Source: Desulfoprunum benzoelyticum
Lineage (GTDB): Bacteria > Desulfobacterota > Desulfobulbia > Desulfobulbales > Desulfocapsaceae
Direction of reading: 5' to 3'
Length of the DNA stretch: 39,690 nt
Assembly: GCF_014201505.1 (NCBI RefSeq)
Contig: NZ_JACHEO010000027.1
Coordinates: 1-39,690 of the forward strand
Part shown: piece by piece, positions 1 through 10,100 of the stretch
Layout: each line of letters starts with the position of its first letter
Position numbering within the stretch: position 1 is the stretch's first letter
The notes under the pieces: model-generated
Seen by the model: only the letters and a program-made list of their open reading frames with translations
The model's database searches: none
What the model was told of the DNA's origin: nothing
Program-made: the position numbers and the translations under genes

Positions 1-391
1 CAATGGTTGATCGGTTAACCTATATAGCCTTACAAACTCAGCCGGTCCCGCAGCGCCTGCTCAAGCTGGCTGAAGTTCGATGGTAATCAGATTTTTTTTT
101 GGTCATGATTGAAATCCCAACAGGTATCGAGAAATATCCCGCCGATTCTCTCGGACTGATGATTTGAGCCAATAGTGATTCGCCACTGAAATGGTTACGT
201 ATCAGAGGATCACATATCAACCGGACCAGGATCGAAATGCGACGGAACAGTCACGTGAAGCCTGGCGGATTTTTATGTTAGCAGTTGATGGAAATGGAAA
301 GGAACTCGTAAAATTACGAGGTCAGGGAAAGGGAACAGGAGTGATTATTCGCCGGCGGGGCCGTGCCTGCCCCCATACCGGACCGGATCGG
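1..391. other. Left-edge stretch without a convincing gene
   Basis: I see no intact gene here. A plus-strand open frame of 116 codons covers 191-541, but it has no recognisable domain, no good ribosome binding site and unusual composition. On the minus strand a short open tail near 35-90 could encode a helical C-terminus, but it is too short to assign. The stretch lies directly downstream (on the minus strand) of a receiver-domain remnant, so it is probably decayed or intergenic DNA. Confidence 0.4.
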
Positions 392-460
392 CAACAGTTC
401 TATCAGGCGGCGCAGGCCTTCGGTGACCATGCGGTGATCATCGGCAAGAAGAATGCGGGA
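392..460 (-). pseudogene. Remnant of a NarL/FixJ-type response regulator receiver domain
   Basis: The minus strand reads SRILLADDHRMVTEGLRRLI, which matches the first beta strand, the acidic Asp-Asp pair and helix 1 of a receiver (REC) domain of the NarL/FixJ class. After about 23 codons the similarity stops. The frame continues into unrelated sequence and ends at a stop near 312. No ATG precedes it; the frame is open only back to a TAG at 536-538. The phosphoacceptor Asp, the rest of the receiver domain and any HTH output domain are missing. I read it as the stub of a deleted gene. The motif is short, so chance similarity cannot be fully excluded. Confidence 0.5.
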
Positions 461-564
461 CCGCTTTGTGCCCCCTGGGTTGCATGGACACTGACACCGA
501 TCCCGGACTTCACCCCCCGCACAGAAGCGGTATCGCTATGATAGCTTCTCAAAATTGCGTTTTA

Positions 565-1695
565 TCACCGCAATTCGCCTATCGCTTCCTCTGTTTTTCG
601 CCTGCCCCACCTCGAAAGCAGCATGAGAAGCGACCTGGTAATGGGCTGCTCAAACAAACTGAAGGACAGATGCCCCGTAAGGATGCAGAGGGCGATGACA
701 ACGGCAGCGAAGAGATCGTTAGGCAGGCCGCCGACAAGGACATTGTCCTTTGCCAGCGTCCCGGCACAAAGGACGACAAAGATGTGCGACAGATAGATTG
801 AATACGAACTGTTGCCGATCATGACCAGGACCTTGGGGAAACGATGCATCCCCTGCTTCTCGAGAAACACGCAACCAGCCGCCAGCAACATTGCCGGCAG
901 GCCCCAGAGAAAGAGCCGCGTCTGGTCGTCGATCGTCACGCCGCGCACCTGAAACAGCAGGAACAGGGCCAGGAAGATCAGCAGAAGACTGCCGCGCCGG
1001 GAGATCGTCCGGTGGTTGACCGCACGGCCCAGACAACAGCCGAAGACAAATTCCAGCAGAAGAGGGCTGGTAACTACCTTCCAGAGAGGATCCCGTATCT
1101 CGAGGAACAGTCCCACCAGGGCCGAGGGCAGAAAAACGGCGGTGATGACGGGGAGAAAAAATCGTTTTTCAAAGAACAGCAGCAGCGTGAAAAGCAGATA
1201 AAAATACATCTCGTACGAGAGCGTCCAGCCTTGCGGCAGGAGCGGCAGATCCAGGCCGTGCGTCGGGTTGATCGCCGGTATGAACAGCAGCGATTTGATG
1301 GTATACGACGCAGAAAAAACGTGGGTTTTCAGCGTAAAAGGAAGGAGTACGAGCAGGAGCATGATCACTGTGTACATCCAGTACAGCGGCACGATCCGGA
1401 TGATCCTCCTCGCCATGAACACAGCGCCGGCCCTTTTCCGTCCGAATGCCCCCTGCGTTGACTGGACCATCACAAAGCCGCTGATCACGAAAAAAAGATC
1501 GACCCCGGCCGCCCCGGTATACCAGAATGCCGCGAACCGGCAGAACACCCCATCCCCATCGGTATACTGCAGGAGCATCTCAGAGACATGGAACAGCACG
1601 ACCGACAGGGCTGCAATCCCCCGCAGTATCTGGATGGAGGTGAAATATCGCTTCTCGAAGGACCCGGACGCACGTTGTTTCGCTGATTTTTCCAC
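565..1695 (-). CDS. Acyltransferase 3 family membrane protein (OafA/YrhL-like)
   Basis: A polytopic inner-membrane protein of 376 residues, the usual length for the acyltransferase 3 family, which transfers acetyl or other acyl groups to surface glycans, O-antigen or similar sugars. Signature elements are ILRGIAALSVVLFH at residues 23-36 (conserved Arg and His), GVDLFFVISGF at 64-74 and RRIIRIVPLYW at 96-106, followed by about eight more hydrophobic segments. The C-terminal part carries the typical SSYSIYLSH motif. The start is a GTG at 1693-1695 with only a weak upstream purine stretch; no ATG is available before the first membrane segment. It stands alone, with remnants on both sides, so the acceptor sugar cannot be inferred from context. 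The family call is secure; the substrate is unknown. Confidence 0.88.
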   Translation of the reverse strand: MEKSAKQRASGSFEKRYFTSIQILRGIAALSVVLFHVSEMLLQYTDGDGVFCRFAAFWYTGAAGVDLFFVISGFVMVQSTQGAFGRKRAGAVFMARRIIRIVPLYWMYTVIMLLLVLLPFTLKTHVFSASYTIKSLLFIPAINPTHGLDLPLLPQGWTLSYEMYFYLLFTLLLFFEKRFFLPVITAVFLPSALVGLFLEIRDPLWKVVTSPLLLEFVFGCCLGRAVNHRTISRRGSLLLIFLALFLLFQVRGVTIDDQTRLFLWGLPAMLLAAGCVFLEKQGMHRFPKVLVMIGNSSYSIYLSHIFVVLCAGTLAKDNVLVGGLPNDLFAAVVIALCILTGHLSFSLFEQPITRSLLMLLSRWGRRKTEEAIGELR

Positions 1696-1734
1696 TGTCT
1701 GGTCGACTTTCCACTCTTGGTGCAGATGAAGTCA

Positions 1735-1866
1735 TCAGCCGGCCACAAGGCTTCCGAATGAGTCTGGAATGATATGGGGCATGTACTCGAAGGAGAACGC
1801 AACGGGCTCCAGCATGCCATGCCAACGGTGATTATTCCAGGTAAATGATCGAGACCAATCTGGTCG
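1735..1866 (-). pseudogene. Possible C-terminal remnant of an IS3-type transposase
   Basis: Between the acyltransferase gene and recD the minus strand carries a frame of about 43 codons, open only between stops, containing WNNHRWHGMLEPVAF. The spacing W-N-x-x-R-x-H followed by P-x-x-F resembles the Y-N-x-x-R-x-H...P-x-x-F end of IS3-family and related integrase-core transposases. There is no start codon, and a stop lies immediately upstream. The similarity is short and partly degenerate, so this is only a suggestion. The rest of 1696-1966 shows no gene. Confidence 0.22.
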
Positions 1867-1966
1867 CCATCATTATGTGCTGCACACTGCAGCCGGCATT
1901 GCGGCGCCGGGTCATGCTGTCATCATATTCGCTGCCGTCGCCTTCCGTCTTGCTCTTCTTCCCTCT

Positions 1967-3625
1967 TCACAACGCCCCGGCGGCGGCCTGATCGAGCATG
2001 GCTGCCAGGCCGCTGAACCGGTCGAGCGAGCGGCCGGCGGCCAGCGCCAGGACCTCCCGCCGGGCAGATATGCGCACCGACGTCCGGGCCCGGGTGATCG
2101 CGGTATAGACCAGTTCCCGGCTCAACACCGGGCTGCCGTGCTCCGGCAGGACGACCAGGACCTCATCGAACTCGGAGCCCTGGCTCTTGTGGACGGTCAT
2201 CGCGAACACCGTCTCGCACTGCGGCAGCCGCGACGGGAGAACGCTGCGGAGACGGCCGTCCGGCCGCTCGAACCAGACCGTACTGCGGCCGTCCCGGGAG
2301 CGATCCGGCAGGCAGATGCCGACATCGCCGTTGAACAGGTCAAGACTGTAGTCGTTGCGGGTCACCAGAATCGGCCGACCGGGATACCAGGGATCGTCGC
2401 TCGGGATGGAGCAGCCGGCATCGCGCAGCCCGTCTTCGATCGCCGCGTTCACCAGCGCCGTCCCCTGCCGGCCGTGATGGACGGCGCAGAGGACCCGGAA
2501 GCGGTTGAGGAGGGTGAAGAGTCCCTGAATCTCTGTCGCATCCTCGGCCTGCACCGCCGCTGTCATATAGTCACGGTACCTGGCAACGGCCTGGTCCACA
2601 AAATCGCCGCGTACCAGGGACACGCTGTCCGCCGCGTTGCGGTCGAGCAGGTCCCAGGCGCCGCCGCCATCCTGCGAGTTGATCAGGGTGGCCAACTGGC
2701 TGATGCCGTGGTCGAAGCGATAGGTCCGGTCGAGCTCGACGGTGTTGTCGGGCAGCGATCGGCTGCAGTCGGCCAGCACCGCCCCCGATTCGACCGATGC
2801 CAGCTGGTCGCGGTCGCCGAGCAGGATCAACCGGGCCGTCGGCCCCAGGGCGTCGACCAGTTTGCTCATCAGCGCCAGATCGATCATCGAAGCCTCGTCG
2901 ACCACCACGACGTCCGCCGGCAGCGGATTACCGGCTTCGTGACGAAATCGCGACGAATCCGCTCTCACCCCGAGCAGCCGGTGCAGGGTCGCGGCCTGCG
3001 CCGGAACTGCCGCGGCCAGCGCCGGTGGCAGGTCGAGAGTCGCGATACCGTTGGCAATCGATTCCCGCAGTCGCATCGCCGCCTTGCCGGTCGGGGCGGC
3101 CAGGGCCAGCCGCAAGCCCGGCCCGTGCACCCGCAGCAGCAAAGCGAGGATCCGGGCGACGGTGAAGGTCTTGCCGGTTCCCGGCCCACCGGTGATCAGG
3201 GTCAACGACCGGGTCAGGGCCAGGCGGGCCGCCAGCCGCTGCCGGTCGTGCTCCGCCTCCTCGACCGGGAAACAGCTGTCGAGCAACGCCTCCAGACCCG
3301 GCACCTGATGCCGGACCTGCGCCAGATGCAGCAACTGGTCGGCCAGACGGCGTTCGTAGCGGTAATAACGGTGGAGGTAGAGATACCCGGCATGGAGGAC
3401 GAGAGGGGCAGGGACGCCGCCATCCGATACCAGGGGCGAGCGGGACAGCAGCGCCGCCTTCTCGCTGCCCACCGACAGGCAGACGTGGCCGGCGGCCATG
3501 GCCGCCGACAGATCGGCGACCAGCATCCGGAAAAGCGGCCGCTCCGCTGCCGCCAGACCGCAACGGCCCTCGAGAAAGGCGGCGAGATGCCGGTCGAAGA
3601 GATCGTGATATTCCGGTCCGTTCAT
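1967..3625 (-). CDS. recD: Exodeoxyribonuclease V (RecBCD) alpha subunit RecD
   Basis: A 552-residue superfamily 1 helicase, the 5'-3' motor of RecBCD, which unwinds double-strand ends for recombinational repair and degrades foreign DNA. An N-terminal RecB-binding region (about 1-125) is followed by the Walker A motif GGPGTGKT (146-153), APTGKAA (178-184), the Walker B-type VVDEAS (241-246), LLGDRDQLASVESG (268-281), TVHKSQGSEFDE near residue 470 and YTAITRAR near the C-terminus. E. coli RecD has 608 residues, so this is slightly short, as in many relatives. Its ATG overlaps the recB stop as ATGA (3622-3625), so it is translationally coupled and is the last gene of recC-recB-recD. Confidence 0.96.
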   Translation of the reverse strand: MNGPEYHDLFDRHLAAFLEGRCGLAAAERPLFRMLVADLSAAMAAGHVCLSVGSEKAALLSRSPLVSDGGVPAPLVLHAGYLYLHRYYRYERRLADQLLHLAQVRHQVPGLEALLDSCFPVEEAEHDRQRLAARLALTRSLTLITGGPGTGKTFTVARILALLLRVHGPGLRLALAAPTGKAAMRLRESIANGIATLDLPPALAAAVPAQAATLHRLLGVRADSSRFRHEAGNPLPADVVVVDEASMIDLALMSKLVDALGPTARLILLGDRDQLASVESGAVLADCSRSLPDNTVELDRTYRFDHGISQLATLINSQDGGGAWDLLDRNAADSVSLVRGDFVDQAVARYRDYMTAAVQAEDATEIQGLFTLLNRFRVLCAVHHGRQGTALVNAAIEDGLRDAGCSIPSDDPWYPGRPILVTRNDYSLDLFNGDVGICLPDRSRDGRSTVWFERPDGRLRSVLPSRLPQCETVFAMTVHKSQGSEFDEVLVVLPEHGSPVLSRELVYTAITRARTSVRISARREVLALAAGRSLDRFSGLAAMLDQAAAGAL

Positions 3626-6600
3626 TGGCTGCCCCCCAGCAGGGCGGCGAGGGCCTGCAGGCGGCCGGCATCGGGCCGGGCGTGATAGACTCCCGCCCCC
3701 GGCCGCTCCCGGCTCATTCCCCTGACAAAGAGATACAGGACCCCGCCGAAGTGGCGCTCGTAGTCGTAACCGGGCATAAAGGTCCGCAGGTGGCGGTGGA
3801 GGACCAGGCAGTAGATCCAGTACTGCAGACCGTAATTGTGCTGCCGCATCGCCTGGGTCAGCCGGTCGGGAAGGTAATCGCTCTGCCGTTCCCCGAGATT
3901 GTTGGTCTTGTAATCGATAATGAAGAACCTGCCCTCATGCTCGCAGACCAGGTCGACGAAACCGGTCAGGTAACCCTGCATCTCCCGGAAGGAGAGGGGC
4001 AGCACTGCCGGGTCGGCCGCCACGATCCTGTTGATCTCTGTCGTCGTCGACCGATGAAGGTGAAAATAGAAGGGCATCTCCCGCACCAGTTTCCGCGGGT
4101 CGAGCTCGGCCAGAGCAAAGGCGGCCCCGGTGGAGGGATCATGCAGCCCGGCGCTGACGGTGTGCCGCAGCAGTTGCGCCAGCCGACCGGGGTCGACGGC
4201 CAGGCCGTAACGGCGGCTGGCAGCCTCCATCGGCTCAGCAAAATCTCCTGATGCCGCCAGCCCGGTAAAAGGCAGGTGTTGCAAGAGATCATGGACCGCA
4301 TTGCCGAATCGGGCCCCGGCCGGCAGACCGGGCGCCTCGATCAGGTCATCGCTGCCTTCGCCTGCCACAATGGCCCTCTCCTGCCCCTCGACAGCCCGCC
4401 CCTCCTCACCCCCGCTCTGGCTCGCCAGTGCCGAGTAGCTCGTCATCTGCCAGCAGGTCTGCAGCGATCTCCCGGAAGGCGGCCGGCAGACCAGCGGTGG
4501 CCTCGGCCCGGCGATGATCGGCGCCTCGCTCCTCGCCCCCTCCGCTCCGATCTGTTGACAGGCCACCCCCTGATCTGCGGCCAGGGCGCGCAACCTGTCG
4601 ATCTGTTGCTCTTCATCGACCTGTCCCCCGGGGAACAGGCGCAGGCCGAGGCCCGAGCGGAACGCATCCTCCACCTGACCATGCTTCCTGACATCGGCCC
4701 AGACCACGGAGCAATGGAGCCTGGCCCGGGTGACGGCAACGTAGAGCAGGCGCAGATCCTCGGACAGCTCCTCGGCTTCGGCCTCATGGCGGCGGCGGAG
4801 GAAGTGGTCGGAGCCGAGATCGGCCCGGAGCCTGCCGTCCTGATCGTGAAACAGCACCAGCTCCGTCTCGCTGCCGGTCAGGTTGCGGCGGTACCACAGG
4901 CAAGGACAGAACACCACCGGATATTCAAGTCCTTTGGCGCCGTGCATGGTCACCACCTGCACCGCCTCGGCATCGCTTTCCAGACGCAGCTCGAATTCCT
5001 CGCCCCCTTCCCCGCCCGCCCACATGGCCTGCAGCCACTGCAGGGTCTGGTATGGGCCGAGGTTGTCGGCGGCCGCCTTCTCCTGAAGAACTTCGAGCAG
5101 ATGGGCGATGTTGGCGATGCGGCGCTCGGCCGCCGGCTGAGCGGCCAGGCGGACGAACACCTCTTCCTCGCGTAGCAGAGCGCTCATCATAGTCAGGAGC
5201 CCCTGGTTTCGCCACAGCTGGTGATACTTCTGAAACTGCAGGCGCCAGTGGTCGAAGGCCCCCTCATCCTGCCAGATCGCCTGCAACCGGGGGCCGTCGA
5301 GACCGAACCAGGGGGAGGTCATGGCGGCCTTCAGCAGCCGCAGGTCCCCTGGCTCGTCAACGGCCTGCAGGAGCCGGAGCAGGTCATCGCACTCGACGGT
5401 GGCGAAGATCGACTGGCGGCTGGCGATCACCGCCGGAATCGCCCTCTGCAGCAGGGCCTTCTGATAGGATGCGGCCTGACGGTGGCTGCGGACCAGGATG
5501 GCGATATCCCCCGGGGCCAGCGGCCTTGCGCCCGCCTCGGCCTGGATTTGCGCCGCCGCCTGTCCCCGGAGCAGGGCGTCGATCTCGTCGACCACAAATT
5601 CCTGTATCCGGGCCATGGCCTTGCCGGAACTCCAGCGGTCCCCTCCTTCCGCCGGGGCCGGGAGGTGGCAGTAGCGCATCGGCGCCAGGAACGCTCCGCC
5701 CCGGCACAGGCTCCCGTCCGCCGCCGTTTTCGCCGCCGTCACCGGATGGTACGGCATGATCGCCTCGTCGAAGGCGAAGGGCTGGCGACCGGCAAAAAGT
5801 TCGTTGACGGCCGCCACCAGCTGCGGGTGGGAACGGAAATTTCGGTCGAGGGTCAGCAGCCGGTCGGCCCTCTTCCTGGCGGCGAAATAGGAGTGGATAT
5901 CGGCGCCGCGGAAGCGATAGATCGCCTGTTTCGGATCGCCGATCAGATACAGGGCATGGCTGCCGCCACCAAACAGCGCCGAAAAAATCTGCCATTGCGC
6001 CGCATCGGTGTCCTGGAACTCGTCGATCAACGCCGCGTCATAGCGATCCCCCAGCACGCTCCGGAGCCGCTTCCCGGCCGGCCCGGTCAGGGCCGAGGCC
6101 AGGCGGAGGATCAGGTCGTTGTAGGACATCGCCCCCCGTTCCCGCACCCGCCTCTCGACCTCGGTGCGCAGCTCTTCGGCCAGGGACGCCCGCAGGGCCA
6201 GCCGCAACCCCGCCGCCGCGTCCTGCCAGTCGGCCGCCAGCTCGTCGGCCAGCGGCCAGTCCCTCAGAAAGGCCAGTTTTTTCCCGTCGTCCCGCAGCCG
6301 CCTGCCGTTCAGCATCTTCACGAGACCGGTGCGTCCCAGCCAGCTCATCTCGGGCACCGCCGCCGGTCGGCCGCTGCCGAACAGCGCCTCGAGCTGGCGC
6401 CACCACTGCGGAAAGCCGTGTGCCAGTTCGGCAACGAAATATCCAGCGGCGATGGCATCGGCCAACAGCGCCGCCAGCCGATCCCGGTGCAGAAACCACC
6501 ATGACCGCAGGCGCTCCTGGATCCCCTCCAGGCGGACGGCAGCTTCAGCCGGGCTCGGGCAGGCCGGCTCGACTCCGGCGATGGTCCCGTCCATCGGCCC

Positions 6601-7173
6601 GAGGGTGGCATCGAGGGCCGCCGGGGTAGCGAAATCATCGAGCAGCACCGCGCAGGCCAGATCGCTCAGGCCGTACATCGACCGCCGCCAGAAATCATCA
6701 ACCACCTGCTGCCGGGTAGAGGCGGTATCGGGGACCAGATCGACCTGAAACAGCTGGCTGCTCTCCAGCGCCTGTTCCTGGAGCATGCGCTGGCAGAACC
6801 CATGGATGGTGAAGACCGCCGCCCGATCGATGTCACCAAGCGCCAGCCCCAAGCGTTCCAGGGCGGGACCGCGGTCGCCGATCCCGGACGCCCAGCTCGA
6901 CAGGGTGAGATCGGCGGCGTTGGTCTGGCCGCGCAGCAGGTCTCTGGCCTCCAGCAGCCGTTTGCGGATCCGTTCCCGCAATTCGGCGGTGGCGGCCTTG
7001 GTAAAGGTGACGACCAGCAGCCGCTCGAGGGGGACCCCCTCCTCGACCACGAGGCGCAGAACCAGCATCGCGATGGCGTAGGTCTTGCCGGTGCCGGCAC
7101 TGGCCTCGACCAGGCTGCTCCCCCGGTGCAATCGAACTTCGGCGCAGTCGAAGGTCGTCATTTCGCGGGGCAT
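3622..7173 (-). CDS. recB: Exodeoxyribonuclease V (RecBCD) beta subunit RecB
   Basis: The 3'-5' helicase and nuclease subunit of RecBCD, 1183 residues with this start (E. coli 1180). Visible elements: Walker A EASAGTGKT (23-31), FTKAATAELRERI (57-69), motif II LIDEFQDTD (382-390), motif III YLIGDPKQAIYRFRG (409-423), motif V TMHGAKGLEYPVVF, motif VI LLYVAVTRAR, and a C-terminal nuclease domain with GFVD (Asp 1074) and IIDYKTNN (Asp 1087, Lys 1089), which retains the catalytic residues. The start at 7171-7173 is preceded by GGGAGG seven bases upstream. An ATG four codons further in (7159-7161) overlaps the recC stop as ATGA and is an alternative start. The frame is open up to 7275, but that extension is low-complexity Gly/Pro and overlaps recC. 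Confidence 0.96.
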   Translation of the reverse strand: MPREMTTFDCAEVRLHRGSSLVEASAGTGKTYAIAMLVLRLVVEEGVPLERLLVVTFTKAATAELRERIRKRLLEARDLLRGQTNAADLTLSSWASGIGDRGPALERLGLALGDIDRAAVFTIHGFCQRMLQEQALESSQLFQVDLVPDTASTRQQVVDDFWRRSMYGLSDLACAVLLDDFATPAALDATLGPMDGTIAGVEPACPSPAEAAVRLEGIQERLRSWWFLHRDRLAALLADAIAAGYFVAELAHGFPQWWRQLEALFGSGRPAAVPEMSWLGRTGLVKMLNGRRLRDDGKKLAFLRDWPLADELAADWQDAAAGLRLALRASLAEELRTEVERRVRERGAMSYNDLILRLASALTGPAGKRLRSVLGDRYDAALIDEFQDTDAAQWQIFSALFGGGSHALYLIGDPKQAIYRFRGADIHSYFAARKRADRLLTLDRNFRSHPQLVAAVNELFAGRQPFAFDEAIMPYHPVTAAKTAADGSLCRGGAFLAPMRYCHLPAPAEGGDRWSSGKAMARIQEFVVDEIDALLRGQAAAQIQAEAGARPLAPGDIAILVRSHRQAASYQKALLQRAIPAVIASRQSIFATVECDDLLRLLQAVDEPGDLRLLKAAMTSPWFGLDGPRLQAIWQDEGAFDHWRLQFQKYHQLWRNQGLLTMMSALLREEEVFVRLAAQPAAERRIANIAHLLEVLQEKAAADNLGPYQTLQWLQAMWAGGEGGEEFELRLESDAEAVQVVTMHGAKGLEYPVVFCPCLWYRRNLTGSETELVLFHDQDGRLRADLGSDHFLRRRHEAEAEELSEDLRLLYVAVTRARLHCSVVWADVRKHGQVEDAFRSGLGLRLFPGGQVDEEQQIDRLRALAADQGVACQQIGAEGARSEAPIIAGPRPPLVCRPPSGRSLQTCWQMTSYSALASQSGGEEGRAVEGQERAIVAGEGSDDLIEAPGLPAGARFGNAVHDLLQHLPFTGLAASGDFAEPMEAASRRYGLAVDPGRLAQLLRHTVSAGLHDPSTGAAFALAELDPRKLVREMPFYFHLHRSTTTEINRIVAADPAVLPLSFREMQGYLTGFVDLVCEHEGRFFIIDYKTNNLGERQSDYLPDRLTQAMRQHNYGLQYWIYCLVLHRHLRTFMPGYDYERHFGGVLYLFVRGMSRERPGAGVYHARPDAGRLQALAALLGGSQ

Positions 7174-10100
7174 CGGCACCCCTCCCAGATCGGCACAAAA
7201 AACGTCCGGCAGAGGTTCTCGAACTCCGCACCCAGGACCGCTTCCGCCGCCACCCCCTGCAGCAGCAGGGTCCATTCCGGCTCATAGCCCTTGTCGATGC
7301 TGTTCTGCCATTTTTCCCTGGCTTTGGCCAGTGGCGGCACCCGACTTCTGGTCGCGCCGCAGTGGCGGGCATAGCTCAGCGCCGGTTCGACATACAGGTC
7401 ACTGGGACCCTGACAGCCGGCGGTGAACAGCTCGAGGCAGCAGGCCAGATCCGGACTGCGGTCGCGTGCCGTGACGGTCTCGAGCTCGCAGTCGCGCAGG
7501 ACCGCCACCACCCGTCTGTCCTCGCCCAGCAGTTGATCGGCCAGCAGCGCATGGAGCCAGAGATGCAGGACATCCCGGCCCTTGCAGTTCGAATAGCGAT
7601 AGATCAGGACCCCCCCTTCGTACACATTGCCGAGCAGACCGCGGAGGCGGCTGGCGCCGACCGTCACATCGACCGGCAGGTCGGGCAGCCGTCGCCCCAT
7701 CGCCATGCCCCTGATTCGGTCGGCAAAACTCGTCAACTCCTGTTGCTGCCGGGCAAAGAGCAGTTTTCCCGGGGTCCCCAGCGGCCACCTGCCCTCGATC
7801 CGCATCCGGGCGAGAGCGGCCTCAGCCCCTGCACCCGCCAACAGGGACTGGATGATCTCCTGGCCCACGCCATAGCCGGCGAGCGGGTCGACGGCGAAGG
7901 GCTCGCTCTCTGCGGGCAGCTCTTCCTGGAGATCGAGGCGGATGCCGAGGCAATTGCGGACGAACCACCGCTGGGGGTTGGCAAAAAATCCGAACAGCGC
8001 GGCAATCGGCACACCCTCTTCCGCCGCCGCCAGGCTTCCCGACCACCAGGGGGCGATCGAGGCGGCAGGTTGCGCCAGCCGCGCTGCGACCGCCCGGGAC
8101 CGGTCGTCATAGCTGAAAAACCGGGAATCGGCGCCGGTAAAATAGCGTGGGCTGAAGGGGTGCAGAGGATGATGGCGGACAAAGCCCAGGGCTTCCGGAT
8201 CATCGTCCCTTTCCCTGAGGATGACGCCATAGTCCTGGCGCAGGACCTCGAGGAGCTCGCTGACGACGACCGCCGGCGGCAGTTCCTTGTTGGTCTTGCT
8301 CGACTGTCCCGGATAGCTGATATACAGGACGTCGCGGGCCGCGAGCAGGGCCTCGAGAAACTGGTAGCGGTCGTCATCGCGCCGGGAGCGGTCGCCGTAG
8401 CGGCGCTCGACCGCCAGCAGATCGAAGGTCGCGTGGCGATCGCTGCCGGGAAAGAGACCATCGCCCAGCCCCAGCAGGCAGACGATCCGGAACGGGATCG
8501 AGCGCATCGGCAGCATCGAGCAGAAGGTCAGCTGTCCCCGCAGGTACCCCGAGGTCGAGCGGGTCTCGGCGGCGGCGGTATCGAGCCAGGCGCGGATCAC
8601 GGCCAGCGCCACCGGCGACTGGTGGAAGCCGCCGTTATCAAGCTCGCTCAGGATCTGCCGCAGTTCGAGGATGACGGCATCGTCGGCCTCACCGAACAGC
8701 CGGTCGGCGAAGTGCAGCAGGAGACGGGACCACTCGCCGAGACCGTGGCTGCGACGCAGATCCCGCTCGGCCTCCTCCAGGATGGCGACGAATTCGCACA
8801 GCCCGCCCAGGGCCCGAGCCCCTCCGCCCTCGATGTCGCCATAGGGCAGGACGCCGTCGACCATGTCCGGGGCATCGATGGCATAGCCCATCAGCAGCCG
8901 GTCGAGCCCGGCCCGCCAGGTCCCCTCGGGATCGGCCGGCAGCCCGATTTCCTGTCGCTGTCCGGCAGACAGTCCCCAGCGGATGCCGGAGCGGGTCACC
9001 CACTGGCGGAGGTGTTCGAGATCGCCCGCCGTCAATTCGAACCGGAAGGCGATGGCCTCCTGCTGCAGCAGGTCGAAAACCTCCTTCCAGCCGAAGCGGC
9101 CGCCGAGGAGATCGAGAAACTGGAGAAAGGTGGCGACAACGGCGTTTTTGCGGCGCAGGCTGCGGTCGGCGATACTGTGCTGGAGATCATGGAACACCGC
9201 CGGGATCAGGGCGGCGTAGTCCTGGATATCCGGGGCCATCACCACGATATCGCGGAGCTCGAGGGTCGGGTCGCGGTGCAGCCAGTCCAGGATGTGGTCG
9301 TGGAGCACCGTCATCTCACGCCGGCGGGAGTGACACGAGACGACAATGACCGACCCGTCGTCGGCCGCAGCGTTCTCCGGCGGTGGCGTCCCGCCGGGGC
9401 GGTTGTGGAGCAGGTCGGACTGCAGCCGGTGCAGCAGTGTCGAAGCGGCATGGTCGCAAGGATCTTCAAAGCTTCTGAATTCCAGCTCGAAATCGACCTG
9501 TTCGAGCAACATCGCCTGAAAATCACGCCCCTGTCGACCCAAGGCGACCAGCAGCGGGTGGCCGGCGGCATCCTCCAATCCCGATGCCCTGCCTGCCGCC
9601 GCCCGCTGCCGGGCCAGCTGCCGCCGACTCGGCAGATCGCCCCAGTACTGCTCGCAGGGTGAGAGGAGGTAGAGGTGGACATCGCTGTGGAGGGACAGAC
9701 CGGCGAGCAGATCAAGAAAGAGCGGCGCCATGATATGGATGCCGACAATCGAGATCCGCCCGGGCAGCACCCCCGCCGGGATGTCCTGCTGCCGCAGTCG
9801 CCGTCCGATCCGCTGCAGTACCGCCCCGCGGTGCAACCGGTCCGGCGCCTGGTCAACCAGCCGCTGCCACAGTCGCCGCTGCCAGCCCTCGGTCGGGTGC
9901 CCGACGGCCGGCCGGCCCTGCTCCCAGCGGGCCAGGAGCTCGGGACGCAGCAGTTGATACTGGTCGAACAGATTGGCCAGTTGCCGGGCCAGCTGGAAGC
10001 GCTTGAGTTCGGCGTTCTCACCGCTGAAATAGGGGGCCAGGACGGCCAGGTCGGGCGAGTCGAGGTCCCGCAGCAGTTCCTCCAGCCGCCAGACCAGCAC

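Noticed and set aside
191..541. A 116-codon plus-strand open frame at the left edge
   Set aside because: No ribosome binding site or domain, and its opposite strand holds the receiver-domain remnant, which explains the coding-like composition.
1877..3685. A 602-codon open frame on the plus strand opposite recD
   Set aside because: It mirrors a clear recD gene with all helicase motifs. Its translation is rich in Gln, Arg, Gly and Pro with no domain, typical of antisense frames in GC-rich genes.
7362..9662. A 766-codon open frame on the plus strand opposite recC
   Set aside because: An antisense frame of a long GC-rich gene. The translation has no recognisable domain and no credible start, while recC on the other strand is full-length and typical.
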